A stretch of DNA of 64,000 nt from positions 372,001-436,000 of the forward strand of contig NC_020514.1 in assembly GCF_000347635.1 (NCBI RefSeq), given 5' to 3'. Made by a program: the position numbers and the translations under genes. The stretch comes from Paraglaciecola psychrophila 170 (GTDB lineage: Bacteria > Pseudomonadota > Gammaproteobacteria > Enterobacterales > Alteromonadaceae). A model generated the notes under the pieces. The model was not told the DNA's origin. It searched no databases and saw only the letters and a program-made list of their open reading frames with translations. This document shows positions 21,653-31,442 of the stretch, piece by piece (position 1 is the stretch's first letter; every line of letters starts with the position of its first letter).

Positions 21653-21767
21653 CCGCTTAACCCAAAGGTTAGTCCGCAGCATTGAAAAGGGTTTGGTTAG
21701 GGACGCTTAGTTCAGGATACGTAATCAGGAAGGATTATATTAGTATAAATATCCAGCTCAGTTATGC

Positions 21768-22149
21768 CTAAACGTAATTTCTTACAATTCTGCACACTGC
21801 TCTATCAGAGGCAGAAAGTTGTATATTTGACACAATATGGTCAGCAGGGTAACCATATAAACCAAAACGATTACCACGACTATGATTGATAATCAGCGCA
21901 AAATTGGGATGGGAATCAATATCTCCTCGAAAAGGATCTAAAATAGGTATCTTATATCTAGCAAAATGCAAAAAACCTAATCTGTCTGCCGTTTTTAAAT
22001 ACAACTTTATCAAATATCGGTTTTTCAATGATCGCATAAATAGCAAACTTGGGGATTTGCACGGGCACACCCTGCCATACCATTTCTACTACTTGCAGTT
22101 TCTCAGCAAGTGATGATATTGACTTAGGTAATTCAAATGTTTTCATCAT
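21768..22149 (-). pseudogene. Small CheW-like domain protein, frameshifted (tentative)
   Basis: From 22149 the frame reads MMKTFELPKSISSLAEKLQV then VEMVWQGVPVQIPKFAIYAI and stops after GRQIRFFAFC. A second frame continues ARYKIPILDPFRGDIDSHPN then FALIINHSRGNRFGLYGYPA and ends near 21768. Joined, about 125 residues remain. The RYKIPILDP... ALIINHSRGNRFGLYGYPAD pattern recalls the CheW fold (VPVIDL ... LVVE...VGLLVD), but identity is weak. The break lies near a T/A-rich run around 21960-21975. No chemotaxis genes are nearby. It could be any small regulatory protein. Confidence 0.4.
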
Positions 22150-22233
22150 TTTTCCCTGAGATTTACTGTCTTTTATTAAAAGACAAATGCTAGAAGTTAT
22201 ATATTAAAAGATAGAGAATAAGTTCAAATATTG

Positions 22234-22947
22234 TCAAAAGTTTAAGTAATAATCTTTGCAAAGCGCAATATAGTCTTCGGAATAGCTACTTAGATGATTG
22301 TAAATACTAAGTTTTGTGCTGATTTTGGTTTCTTTTTTTCGACTAAACTCGAGTAAAAGTCGCGTCACATCTGATTGTGGGTTTGGTCTCACATGAAGTT
22401 CCTGAATACAATACAACCCTACCGATTCTGCATCCACTATGAATATCTTAGCGGTGTCAAATGGCAGTACACAGCAAAATTTACCGCTAGAAGATAGGTG
22501 CTTGGTTACTTCTTTTAAAAGTGTTGGGTGATTTAACTCTACTGTTTGCCGAGCATTAATTCGACTTTTGGTTGAATGAGTTTTATTGGCGCTGAGATTT
22601 ATTGAAAAATAGGGAGGGTTGCTGACAATTAAATCATAAGCGGTAGTAGTTGAAAATTGTTGTAAACTTGAATTTTTAAATGTTAATTGAAGTGCCCACG
22701 GACAGTTTTTAGCATTACTTTTAGCTTGTGCAATCGCGCCAACGTCGATATCAATACCGTCTATCAAACAATTATGTTGTGCTTTTTGAGCCAACATAAT
22801 GGCTAACAATCCACTGCCGCTACCAACATCTAAAATATGCTGAGCGCTTTTAGTTTGTACCCAACTACCCAACATAATACTGTCGGTACCTACCTTCATA
22901 GCGCATGCGTCATGTTCGATAGTGAATCTTTTAAATTTAAATCCCAC
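22234..22947 (-). CDS. trmN6: tRNA1(Val) (adenine(37)-N6)-methyltransferase TrmN6 (YfiC)
   Basis: 237 residues. The protein starts MGFKFKRFTIEHDACAMKVG and has the SAM-binding motif LDVGSGSGLLAIMLA. The catalytic motif SNPPYF is typical of N6-adenine methyltransferases. The family methylates A37 of tRNA1Val. Its start is one base from the stop of the upstream oxidoreductase gene, so the two are likely an operon. Confidence 0.9.
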   Translation of the reverse strand: MGFKFKRFTIEHDACAMKVGTDSIMLGSWVQTKSAQHILDVGSGSGLLAIMLAQKAQHNCLIDGIDIDVGAIAQAKSNAKNCPWALQLTFKNSSLQQFSTTTAYDLIVSNPPYFSINLSANKTHSTKSRINARQTVELNHPTLLKEVTKHLSSSGKFCCVLPFDTAKIFIVDAESVGLYCIQELHVRPNPQSDVTRLLLEFSRKKETKISTKLSIYNHLSSYSEDYIALCKDYYLNF

Positions 22948-22948
22948 G

Positions 22949-23572
22949 TTAGAACACTTGTAAACGGATCATCTGAGCCGCCACATCGGCAGCCTGAACG
23001 GGTTTATATTTTATTAACCTGCCATGCAACAATGGTGATAAAAATGGACTTAATGCACTCGCAAGCTTCTCGGCAGGCCGCATTTCCTTTCGCTCTCCCA
23101 ATAACAAGGATGGCCTGACTGCTGAGGCGTTATTCAAACCTGACATGCCAATAATGGCATTCTCTAATTCACCTTTTACACGTAAGTAAAAATTATTACT
23201 TTTAGCACTGGCGCCGACTGAAGAAATCCAAACAAAACTTCCGGCACGTTGTGCTCTAGCTAGTTGAGCTGCGACATGGACATATTCAAAATCTACTTTT
23301 CTAAATGCACTCTTGCTGCCGGCTTTTTTGATTGTGGTGCCTAAACACACGTAAATATGCTGACAACCAAAGTAACCTTGATAATCCTCTAAGCTTTCAA
23401 AATCGACAACTATAGGCTCTATCTTATTGATGTTTCCAGAAAAAAAATCTTTTGATAATGGTTTACGTACCAAACACGTGATGGTTTGATATCTGTGGTC
23501 TCGGCAGAGCTGCTCGACCAATGTTTTACCAACCAAACCTGTCCCACCTAAAACTAAAGCCGTTTTCAACAT
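22949..23572 (-). CDS. Atypical SDR / NAD(P)H-binding oxidoreductase (HTATIP2-like)
   Basis: 207 residues with an N-terminal dinucleotide-binding loop GGTGLVGKTLVEQL and a conserved CLVRKPL strand. The KVDFEYV...A..A and FVWISSVGASAKSNNFYLRVKGELE segments follow; YLRVKGE holds the Tyr-xxx-Lys pair. This matches NAD(P)-binding proteins of the HTATIP2/YbjT type, whose bacterial substrate is unknown. It is probably co-transcribed with trmN6. Confidence 0.8.
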   Translation of the reverse strand: MLKTALVLGGTGLVGKTLVEQLCRDHRYQTITCLVRKPLSKDFFSGNINKIEPIVVDFESLEDYQGYFGCQHIYVCLGTTIKKAGSKSAFRKVDFEYVHVAAQLARAQRAGSFVWISSVGASAKSNNFYLRVKGELENAIIGMSGLNNASAVRPSLLLGERKEMRPAEKLASALSPFLSPLLHGRLIKYKPVQAADVAAQMIRLQVF

Positions 23573-24668
23573 CTATTACCTGCGATTTTGCCTGTAGGTG
23601 AGAAATCCCTACAATACGATTAAAGGGATTGCCCATAAAATGATAATGCATCTTATCCAATAAAGATCAGAACAAACAGTAACGGGACAAATTAGAATAA
23701 ATAAGCTTACCGGGTTTTATTAAGCGTTTAGGCTGCATGGTCTGCAAATACAGCAGCCAACAGTCACTCTGGAACGGCCCTCAGTATTGAACGAGTTTTC
23801 GAGTCTCCAAGCTTACAAGGGCCAGCAAAAAAGAACTACAAGTATCTCCTGATAGGAAATGTGTGACGTTTTTGCAGGGTAAAAAGGATGCAAGACAGTT
23901 CAGTCCTGAGCTATCAAATACAAAATCGTAACCAGTAACATTTAGCGCTTAAGGCATTTAATCTATCGGACAACAGCCAAACTACGCTAGTGGAAGAAAA
24001 AAGTGATACTTTGGTCAACTTAAATGAAGATTTACATTTCTTAGACGATCAACAGCACTTTATTTGGGCATCAGAAAAAGATGGCTACAAATATCTGTAT
24101 CTGCACAAAAATAATGGCGAATTGAAGCGCCAGCTTACAAAAGGAAATTGGGTAGTAGATAAAATAGAAGCTATCGATCAAAAAACGCATTAGTTTGCTG
24201 GGCGCGCAGATACTCCTACTCAACGCCTTTTATACAAGGTTGGGTTAGCTGGTGGGCCAGTCACTAAGATAAGCCAGTGCAATGGTTTTCATTAAATTTT
24301 TTTTAGTGATGATACCAGTGTGTATGTTGATAGTTTTTCTACCATCAACATCCTTCAACAAGTCAGCTTACAAAAGGCCGATGGTGAGCAGTTAACTTGG
24401 TTAAGTAAAAATGCAGTAACCAAGAATCATCCACTTAAGGCTTATCAAGCCAACTGGGTTAAACCGACTATCTCTAGTTTCAGTTTAGATGATGACTCTG
24501 AACTCTATTATCGCCTTTATAAACCTTACAATATCTAAGGTAAACCCCCTGTCATTGTTTACCAATATGGCGGTTCAGGTTTGGAAGTGGTTAAAAACAG
24601 TTGGGGCGGCAATCGTGGCTTACTCATTCAGTATTGGGCAAGTAAAGGTTATGTAACCTGAGATCTGC

Positions 24669-25441
24669 TTAAGCAATAATCATAGAGTTCAGCTCTACGC
24701 CAGTTAAATTGAGGCTTAGCTTATTTTCTTTTAAACAATAAGCGACCAATCCCGCGAGTAATTCAGCATAAAGCCGTTCATACTCCGATGCCTTGAGTGT
24801 TCGATATAAGAAATATTCTTAAGTTGGTCGTTTATTGTTTCAATTATATAGCGCCTTGAAAGCATGGCCTTATCCCACAACGATATAGCTCTTGCTTTCA
24901 TATTTTTGCGAACGGTTGTGATGAGACTTACACCTTTGTCTAATAAATCCGCTTCCAAATCTTTACTCAAATAGCCTTTGTCTCCATACAATTTATCAGT
25001 CAAACCTTCTGATAATTCACGTACGGGTTGAGTGTCATGTACATTGGCGGTTGTGACTTTCGCAGCAACAATTTCACCGTGATGATTGACGACTAAGTGG
25101 AGCTTAAAACCATAAAACCAACCCATAGTACCTTTAACTCGTTGAGCGATACCGTCGAAGGTTTTATGTCTAGGCATGACCGCTAGAAATCGTGTGTAAC
25201 TCAATAAATTTGGAAACGCATTTTTGTAGACAAGAGATACATACCCAAGAGAGTAGTTTTTGAAATCACGGTAATGTGACATATGAAAACTGACGACAAT
25301 CGTCATGATTTCATATGTGGTCATTTGCCCTTCTCTTTGACGTTTTTGCGTACCGTCTTCAAGCAGTTGTTTACACCATTGAGGTATAAATACTTTGCAA
25401 AAATAATCGACATCACAAAACAACTCAACAAATTTACTCAT
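24669..25441 (-). pseudogene. IS982-family transposase lacking its first catalytic Asp
   Basis: From 25441 the frame gives MSKFVELFCDVDYFCKVFIP, then passes from SYTRFLAVMPR directly to HKTFDGIAQRVKGTMGWFYG. In complete IS982 transposases about 50 residues, including the FIDST segment with the first DDE Asp, lie between those blocks. So an in-frame deletion removed it. Later motifs (LYGDKGYLSKDLEADL, RRYIIETINDQLKN, IEHSRHRS) remain. A second lesion near 24760 shifts the frame; the other frame restores LAGLVAYCLKENKLSLN and ends at 24669. Confidence 0.8.
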
Positions 25442-25502
25442 GCCTGTTCCTTTTTAGATTCATCTCTTTTAGTCGAAAGTTCGGATCTTGGAACAGGCAT
25501 TT
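25439..25502 (-). promoter_or_regulatory. Inverted repeat covering the IS982 transposase start
   Basis: ATGCCTGTTCC (25439-25449) and GGAACAGGCAT (25492-25502) form an 11-bp perfect stem. One arm contains the transposase start codon and the bases just upstream. In mRNA this could occlude translation, a known strategy of some insertion sequences to limit read-in. The function is inferred. Confidence 0.4.
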
Positions 25503-25539
25503 AGTTCAATTTATTAAACAGGATTCAGGTTAAATAATA

Positions 25540-26640
25540 CCAATCCGCATTAAGTTTTTCCCACTTCAATCCAGTCCCGTGTGCACATTTTTGTCACGCG
25601 TAGTGTATCGCTTACAAAGTCATTCCAAGCGAGCGTGCAGGCATCAACAATATCCTCATAGCCGCTGAAACAGCGATTAGCTAAATGATGCTGGCGTAGC
25701 CAACTCCATACTTGTTCTATTGGGTTTAGCTCTGGGGAGTACGGGGGCAATTTGATGATATTCACATTTTTAAACCCTTCGACTAATGAAGCTTGATGCC
25801 ATCCCGCCCCATCCATTATCACCACTGCGTATCTACCGTGTTTTGTTTTGGCTGAAATCTGTTCTAGGTGCTGTGTCATAATACATTTATCAACATGAGG
25901 TACTATTAATGCTTCTGTTTCACCTGTCGCAGGGCACACTGCACCAAACAAGTATGCATTGCTGCTGCCTAACGGCTCTAGGTCGACGACCTTTCAATGA
26001 CCATAGGCGCGTGTGGTGGTATTCTGCGGGCCTATTCTCGCTTCATCCTGAAACCAAAAATCGACTCTATCTAGCGAAATATGTCCGGGGATCAATCTGA
26101 TTGTTTCAATTTGAAGTTTTTTTAAAGTCTTCTTGGGCTTCTTCAGATTGCTTAGGATGTTTTGAGCGACTTGTCGTCCAAGTGATGTTCAATGACTTGA
26201 GTAATTTATAAATCGAGTTTTGATGATAGTTGACTGAAAAAGTCTGTTGAATATAGTTTTGTAGCATCTCACCGTTTAGACGCCCGCCACTCGTAGACTA
26301 ACTTTGTTTCTCGATGTAATCGAGTAGCTCGGCTTTTTGCTGGGAGGACAATAGAGAAGGTCTTCCCGATGGTTTTTTACTTTCAAAGGCGCTAATACCA
26401 CCTTTCAAATAGTTGGCAACCCATTCATTAACCATCCTTCGACTAACGTTCAACGTTCTGGCTACGGAAGCTTTATTTTTACCTGCCTTAAAATGCGCTA
26501 TGGCTAATAAACGCATGCGCATTCGATGCTCTTTAACCTTGTTAGAAAGCGCTTTTAATTGCTGTTCAGTATGATGATTCAAAAGAATTACAACGTGATT
26601 ATATGATAGACATATTAGATCACATATTTAGACGCATTGG
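25540..26640 (-). mobile_element. IS630-family insertion sequence relic
   Basis: The ends CCAATCCG... and ...CGCATTGG are inverted repeats, each flanked by TA, the target duplicated by IS630/mariner elements. A two-part transposase lies between. The left boundary is seven bases beyond the IS982 right end. Confidence 0.85.
25550..26582 (-). pseudogene. IS630-family transposase, decayed in the middle
   Basis: The N-terminal part (26298-26582) begins MNHHTEQQLKALSNKVKEHR and includes a helix-turn-helix (ASVARTLNVSRRMVNEWVA); it ends at a stop after DYIEKQS. The C-terminal part (25550-25951) has the DDE-superfamily blocks VVIMDGAGWHQA and LPPYSPELNPIEQVWSWLR. Between about 25950 and 26300 the frame is broken several times. 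The enzyme is not functional as read. Confidence 0.85.
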
Positions 26641-26944
26641 TATAATTACACCGAGAGGTTTATGAAACATCCCAAGGCTGATGCAGACGCTTAAGTATTT
26701 CCTTATGCTAAAGATCTCAAAGGTGATTTACTGTTTTACCACGGCATAGTTGACGACAATGTATTGTTTACTAATAGCATCAAGTTATACAAACATTTAC
26801 AAGAGTTAGGTATTCTATTCGAAAGCATGGATTTCCCAGCAAAAATACACAGTATTCCGTGGTGAAAATACCGGCATTCACTTATATAAAACCATTATCA
26901 AGTTCTTCGATAAACATTTTGGTATGGACTAGGGGTCAGTTACT

Positions 26945-27082
26945 AATGGCTAGTAGATAGTCACTAGTAACAACTAAAAGAGTTTGAACCACAGAGGACA
27001 CAGAGAACACAGAGGAAAAGCAGATAAAAAAGAAAGGTATTATTGGGCTAAGGAGCTAGAACTGACTGGCTCAATGTGGAGC
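26945..27082. repeat. Purine-rich CACAGAG-type repeat region
   Basis: The sequence ACCACAGAGGACACAGAGAA then CACAGAGG (about 26990-27016) is a tandem-like CACAGAG motif. A related copy appears inverted near 58228-58252 (TCGGTGGTCTCTGTGGTC). Motifs of this kind recur between genes in several gammaproteobacteria. No function is known to me. Confidence 0.4.
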
Positions 27083-28302
27083 CTGTAACAGATTCTGTGT
27101 AACTGCCATTATTTAAGATGTTTCGGTGATGGCTAAGTACACCATTTTCTTAGCTGGATCGTCGCTTGGAAATATCTTTCGTTTCTTAAGTGCCTTGCAG
27201 ATAACGCTGTTGAGAGACTCAATGGCGTTGGTTGTATATATCGCTTTTCGGATGTCCGCAGGATAATTAAAGATAGTATTTAAGTTCTGCCAGTGTGTTC
27301 GCCATGACTTACTAATCTGCGGATATTGCTCGTCCCAGGTGTCGCTAAAACGCTCTAGTTCAAGTAAGGCTTCTTCCTCTGTACTTGAACGATACACACG
27401 CTTTAAATCAGTCGTCACAGCCTTGTAGTCTTTCCAAAAAACGTATTTAAGTGAGTTACGCACCATGTGCACGATACACAGTTGCACATTGGTTTGTGGA
27501 AACACTGCATTAATCGCGTCAGGAAAGCCTTTGAGGCCATCTACGCAGGCAATTAGGATGTCTTCTACACCCCGATGTTGCAGCTCCGTCAGCACACTCA
27601 ACCAGGACTTAGCGCCTTCGTTCTCGGCTACCCACATGCCCATTAGCTTTTTGTGGCCTTCGATATTAATACCAAGCGCAAGGAAGATGGATTTATTGAT
27701 AACACGCTTATTTTGGCGAATTTTCACCACAAGACAATCGAGATAAATAATCGGATAAATGGGGTCGAGCGGTCGTGATTGCCATTCAACGACTTTGTCG
27801 ATGACGGCGTTCGTCACTCTTGATATAAGCGTGGGTGAGATGTCTGCCCCGAACTATTCATCAAAGGCTTGTACGATTTCACGTGTGCTCATGCCTTGCG
27901 CATATAGCCAAAGGATTTTTTCATCCATGGACGTAAATCGAGACTGATTCTTTTTGACCAATTTAGGCTCAAAAGAGCCATCACGATAACGTGGTGTGTC
28001 GAGGTCGAACTCACCATCTTCCGTTTTTATCCGTTTAGACGTCCTGCCGTTACGACTATTCTTTACTACTGACTTAGCATGCTTCTGGTAGCCTCAATGC
28101 TCTTCCATCTCAGCGTTTAATGTAGCCTCAACGGTTATTTTCTTAGCATTCGGCTGAAATCATTTAAGTCTTCTGGGGTTTTAATGCCTTTGGCCGCTTC
28201 TTTAGCGAAAGCTTCAAGTTCTTTTCTGTTCATTTGCATCTGCCTATCCTTAACTCTCAATAGAGTAATTTATGATAAGCAGTTACACAAAATTCGTTAC
28301 AG
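27083..28302 (-). mobile_element. IS256-family insertion sequence, copy 1
   Basis: The left end CTGTAACAGATTCTGTGTAA and the complement of the right end CTGTAACGAATTTTGTGTAA form terminal inverted repeats. The element is about 1.2 kb. No clear 8-base target duplication is visible. Compared with copy 2 (55262 onward), it lacks 86 bases close to the left end. Confidence 0.85.
27113..28239 (-). pseudogene. IS256-family transposase copy 1, with stops, frameshift and C-terminal deletion
   Basis: From 28239 the sequence reads MQMNRKELEAFAKEAAKGIK with a frame problem near 28150. A TGA follows near 28095 (EEH*GYQKHAKS), then a TAG at 27854-27856 (FDE*FGADISPTL). Then a clean frame runs through the DDE region (YLDCLVVKIRQNK, CVDGLKGFPDAI, TTNAIESLNSVICKALKKRK). 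The C-terminus ends early at LAITETS because 86 bases were lost between GATGTTTC and GATGCTTC repeats that are both present in copy 2. Confidence 0.85.
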
Positions 28303-28437
28303 CATCCTACATTTCTCTTTTGAATTAACTTCTGCCTCGCAGTACCTCTGGAATGCTTTATCAATTGGCCTTGACTATCACTTCTAGTTCCCCCAGATCT
28401 ATTTATAACATCAACTCTTACCTAAAATGATGACATT

Positions 28438-29094
28438 ATGTATCAACACCTAAAAATCGACATCGTATCCGACGTATCTTGCCCTTGGTGTATCATCGGC
28501 TATCAAGCATTGAACCAAGCTTTAGCCAATTTAGCCCCAGATATCCAAGCCAAGATTACTTGGCAACCTTTTGAACTCAATCCTCAGATGCCCAAAGAAG
28601 GACAGGACATTACTGAACACATTACGCAAAAATATGGCATTACTGAGGAGCAGAGTGAGCAAAACCGTGCGGCTATTAAAGAGCGGGGGTTGTCTGTGGG
28701 TTATGAATTTGGCAATCGTGGTGGCGGTCGAATTTATAATACTTTTGATGCGCACCGTTTATTACATTGGGCCCATGAGTTAGGCAAACAAACTGAGTTA
28801 AAACTAGCGCTATTTGATTTGTATTTTCAGCAAAATGGTAATCCTAGTGATTATCAGCAGTTATTATCTGTTGTTGAAAGTCTTGGATTAGATGTGGCTG
28901 AGGCGAAACAAATATTGGAATCAGATAAGTACACCGCTGATGTGAGAAAGCAGCAACAATTTTATCAATCCGCTGGTGTGAGTTCGGTGCCTGCTGTAAT
29001 CGTGAATGATAAACACTTGATCAGTGGTGGACAGCCAACTGAGGTATTTGAAAAAGCGTTAAAGCAAATTGCAGATGAGAGCATTACTGTCTAG
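28438..29094 (+). CDS. DsbA-family thiol oxidoreductase (FrnE-like)
   Basis: 218 residues with a thioredoxin-fold active site CPWC about residues 16-19 (VSDVSCPWCIIGY) and a cis-Pro loop SSVPAVIVND near 185. An alpha-helical insertion typical of FrnE/HCCA-isomerase-like proteins lies between them. There is no signal peptide, so it should be cytoplasmic. FrnE-type proteins act as disulfide isomerases or oxidoreductases in stress responses. The gene stands alone between IS256 copy 1 and a terminator-like hairpin. Confidence 0.85.
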   Translation: MYQHLKIDIVSDVSCPWCIIGYQALNQALANLAPDIQAKITWQPFELNPQMPKEGQDITEHITQKYGITEEQSEQNRAAIKERGLSVGYEFGNRGGGRIYNTFDAHRLLHWAHELGKQTELKLALFDLYFQQNGNPSDYQQLLSVVESLGLDVAEAKQILESDKYTADVRKQQQFYQSAGVSSVPAVIVNDKHLISGGQPTEVFEKALKQIADESITV

Positions 29095-29185
29095 TTTGAA
29101 TGCGATATAACCATCGCTATTTCGTCTATGGTCGCGATCTTTACCTAACTGTCAGATGTTGGCAATCAATGCCTGAAAAATTGAT

Positions 29186-29257
29186 ATATGGACTCCGGTT
29201 TGTAAAAGCGGGCTGCTTATTACGATCACCTCGTTAGAGGTGGGAGTCCATATTTTT
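29186..29257 (+). terminator. Branched terminator-like hairpin
   Basis: ATATGGACTCC (29186-29196) pairs perfectly with GGAGTCCATAT (29243-29253) and is followed by five T. Inside lies a second perfect stem CACCTC / GAGGTG (29227-29242). It may terminate the dsbA-like gene, or be part of a small RNA or repeat element. Confidence 0.5.
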
Positions 29258-29273
29258 CATCTTGACTGTATGG

Positions 29274-31442
29274 TTACTGAGTGACTGGGAAGCCCCTATC
29301 TCGCATCAGTGCTTCAACTTTAGCATCACGTCCGCGGAATAAACGATAAGCTTCAGCTGGATCCATTGCATTACGAATAGAAAACAAGTGATCAACTAGT
29401 TTTTTACTCACATCTTTGTCGTAGAAACCACCAGGGGCTTCAACAAAGGCTTCTGCTGCGTCAGAAGTGAGTACTTCAGCCCACATGTAGCCATAATACC
29501 CAGAGGAATATCCTTCACTAGAAAATACGTGGCCAAACTGTGTACTGCGATGACGCATAACCACTTCGTCTGGCATGCCCAGAGCGGTTAATTGTTCTTT
29601 TTCAAAGGCTTGGGGATCGATTTTGGCAGGATCAGTGGTGTGGTATAACAAGTCCATAATGGCCGAGGCCAAATATTCAGTGGTCTTAAAACCTTCATTA
29701 AAGGTGGCAGCTTTTTTGATTTTAGCTACTAATTCAGCTGGGATAGGTTTGCCCGTTTTGTAATGTACCAAATAGTTATTAATCACTTCGTCTGTGGTTA
29801 ACCAACGCTCTAGTAATTGAGATTGAAATTCAGTGTAATCTCGCACCCCAGAATGTGAAGTGGGATAAGCAACGGTGGCAGATAAAAAGTGTAAGGCATG
29901 ACCAAACTCGTGGAAGTAAGTTTCTGCATCACTCCAAGATATCAATGTAGGTTCGCCATCGGCTCCTTTTACAAAATTGGAATTGTTAGAGGAAAGCACC
30001 GTCTTTTTACCATCAAATGTAGTATGGCTGCGATAGGTGGTGGCCCAAGCGCCCGAGCGCTTTCCTTTGCGGCCAAATGGGTCGAGATACCACAAACCAA
30101 TATGTTCACCGGAGGTCTTGTCTGTGACTTCCCACACTTTAACATCTTCATGGAATACCGGTACTGAACCTTCTGGTACAGGTGTAAAATCAAAGTTAAA
30201 TAATCGACCTGCAACATAGAACATCGCTTCGCGTAACTTATCTAATTGTAGGTATTGTTTCACTTCATCAGAATCAAGAGAATATTTGTCTTTGCGGACT
30301 TTTTCGGCGTAATAGCGATAGTCCCAAGGCGCTATTTTAATTTTAGCCCCTTGTGTATCTGCTATCGCCTGCATATCTGCCACTTCTTCATTCACACGTG
30401 CAATGGCTGCTGGCCAAACTTTTTTCATCAAGTCCATGGCATTTTCTGGGTTTTTTGCCATTCTGTCTTCTAAGCGCCACTGCGAGTAATTGTCGTAACC
30501 TAGCAGTGCAACACGTTCATCCCGTAAAGTAAGAATTTTTTTGATGAGATGGTTATTATCAAATTCAACACCATTATTGGCTCGGCTGTAATAGGTTTTC
30601 CATACCTTCTCTCTCAGTTCCCGCTTGTTAGAGTAAGTTAAAAATGGATCCATAGATGATCGAGAGTTGGTAATGGCATATTGCCCTTCTTTACCTAGAC
30701 CTTTTGCTGCGCTCGCAGCAGCCGAGATCAGTGATTCTGAAAGGCCCGACAACTGGTCGTCATTTAGAAATAACACATAGTTTTCTTCGTCAGCTAATAT
30801 GTTATTAGCAAATTGGGTCTGTAAACCGGCTACTTCTTGGTTAATTGCTGCATACCTCGCTTTGGCTTCACCTATTAGTGTTGCGCCGTTGCGAGCAAAA
30901 CTATTATAGGTAAGCCATGTGACTCGCTGTTCTTCGCTGCTTAAGTCTTTTAAGTCCTCACTTTGGTAAACTGCTTTCACTTTAGCAAATAGTTTTTCAT
31001 TACCTGTGATGCTTGAATTGAATGCAGAAATTTTGGGTACCATTTCTTTTTGGATCTCACGAAACTCAGGGCTATTATTATTTGAGCTCCATATTCCCCA
31101 ATAACTAAACACTCTGCTTAAAGCGCTACCGGCCTTTTCTAATGCCACTACGGTGTTTTGAAAATTCGCAGGCTGTGGATTGTCGACTATGGCATCGATT
31201 TCAGCCAGATTGAGAGCCATACTCTCTTCTAATGCGGGTTCAAGGTCTGCTAACGCCATCTTGTCAAAGGCAGGTGTACCACCATAAGGACCTACATATT
31301 TTGCTATTAATGGATTTTGTTGTTGTATATTTGCTTCGGATTCGGGGGTAGTTGTTTGAGTTTTAGTAGGGGGATTTTCGCTACATGCACTTAACGCAAC
31401 TATCACCGCACTACTTAATAGCGCTGCTAGTTTTATTTTCAT
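29274..31442 (-). CDS. dcp: M3-family zinc metallopeptidase lipoprotein (peptidyl-dipeptidase Dcp-like)
   Basis: 722 residues. A lipoprotein signal peptide ends in the lipobox ALSAC (Cys about residue 20). The mature protein has the thimet/Dcp fold, with the zinc site YFHEFGHALHFLSA (HExGH) near residue 500 and the third ligand in the ESQLLERW-like segment YTEFQSQLLERW. Other family blocks are LGYDNYSQWRLEDRMAKNP and FGHVFSSEGYSSGYYGYMWA. It should be a periplasmic, membrane-tethered dipeptidyl carboxypeptidase. The precise symbol is by family similarity. Confidence 0.9.
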   Translation of the reverse strand: MKIKLAALLSSAVIVALSACSENPPTKTQTTTPESEANIQQQNPLIAKYVGPYGGTPAFDKMALADLEPALEESMALNLAEIDAIVDNPQPANFQNTVVALEKAGSALSRVFSYWGIWSSNNNSPEFREIQKEMVPKISAFNSSITGNEKLFAKVKAVYQSEDLKDLSSEEQRVTWLTYNSFARNGATLIGEAKARYAAINQEVAGLQTQFANNILADEENYVLFLNDDQLSGLSESLISAAASAAKGLGKEGQYAITNSRSSMDPFLTYSNKRELREKVWKTYYSRANNGVEFDNNHLIKKILTLRDERVALLGYDNYSQWRLEDRMAKNPENAMDLMKKVWPAAIARVNEEVADMQAIADTQGAKIKIAPWDYRYYAEKVRKDKYSLDSDEVKQYLQLDKLREAMFYVAGRLFNFDFTPVPEGSVPVFHEDVKVWEVTDKTSGEHIGLWYLDPFGRKGKRSGAWATTYRSHTTFDGKKTVLSSNNSNFVKGADGEPTLISWSDAETYFHEFGHALHFLSATVAYPTSHSGVRDYTEFQSQLLERWLTTDEVINNYLVHYKTGKPIPAELVAKIKKAATFNEGFKTTEYLASAIMDLLYHTTDPAKIDPQAFEKEQLTALGMPDEVVMRHRSTQFGHVFSSEGYSSGYYGYMWAEVLTSDAAEAFVEAPGGFYDKDVSKKLVDHLFSIRNAMDPAEAYRLFRGRDAKVEALMRDRGFPVTQ

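Larger units (their letters stand above)
24656..25530 (-). mobile_element. IS982-family insertion sequence, internally deleted
   Basis: Ends read ACCTGAGATCTGC on the left and, from the right end on the complement, ACCTGAATCCTGTTT, an imperfect terminal repeat. The transposase frame lies between. The element is about 875 bases, shorter than the roughly 1 kb usual for the family, in line with an internal deletion. I see no convincing target duplication. Only seven bases separate it from the neighbouring IS630 relic. Confidence 0.8.
23735..26932 (+). pseudogene. Dipeptidyl-peptidase IV (S9B serine peptidase), interrupted by two insertion sequences
   Basis: Fragments in order are LSIERVFESPSLQGPAKKNY near 23780, then WASEKDGYKYLYLHKNNGEL and VYQYGGSGLEVVKNSWGGNR up to YWASKGYV near 24650. 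After the insertions come YTERFMKHPKADADA, LLFYHGIVDDNVLFTNSIKL and a normal end FFDKHFGMD with TAG at 26930. These are the beta-propeller and hydrolase parts of DPP IV. Stops at 24191, 24538 and elsewhere, plus frameshifts, show long decay. The segment that should hold the GxSYGG nucleophile Ser is missing, so the insertions are tied to a deletion. An intact enzyme would trim X-Pro dipeptides in the periplasm. Confidence 0.85.

Noticed and set aside
27465..27947. Open frames of 62-93 codons antisense to the IS256 transposase, repeated at 55728-56210
   Set aside because: They are shadows of the transposase frame; the pair recurs only because the element does.
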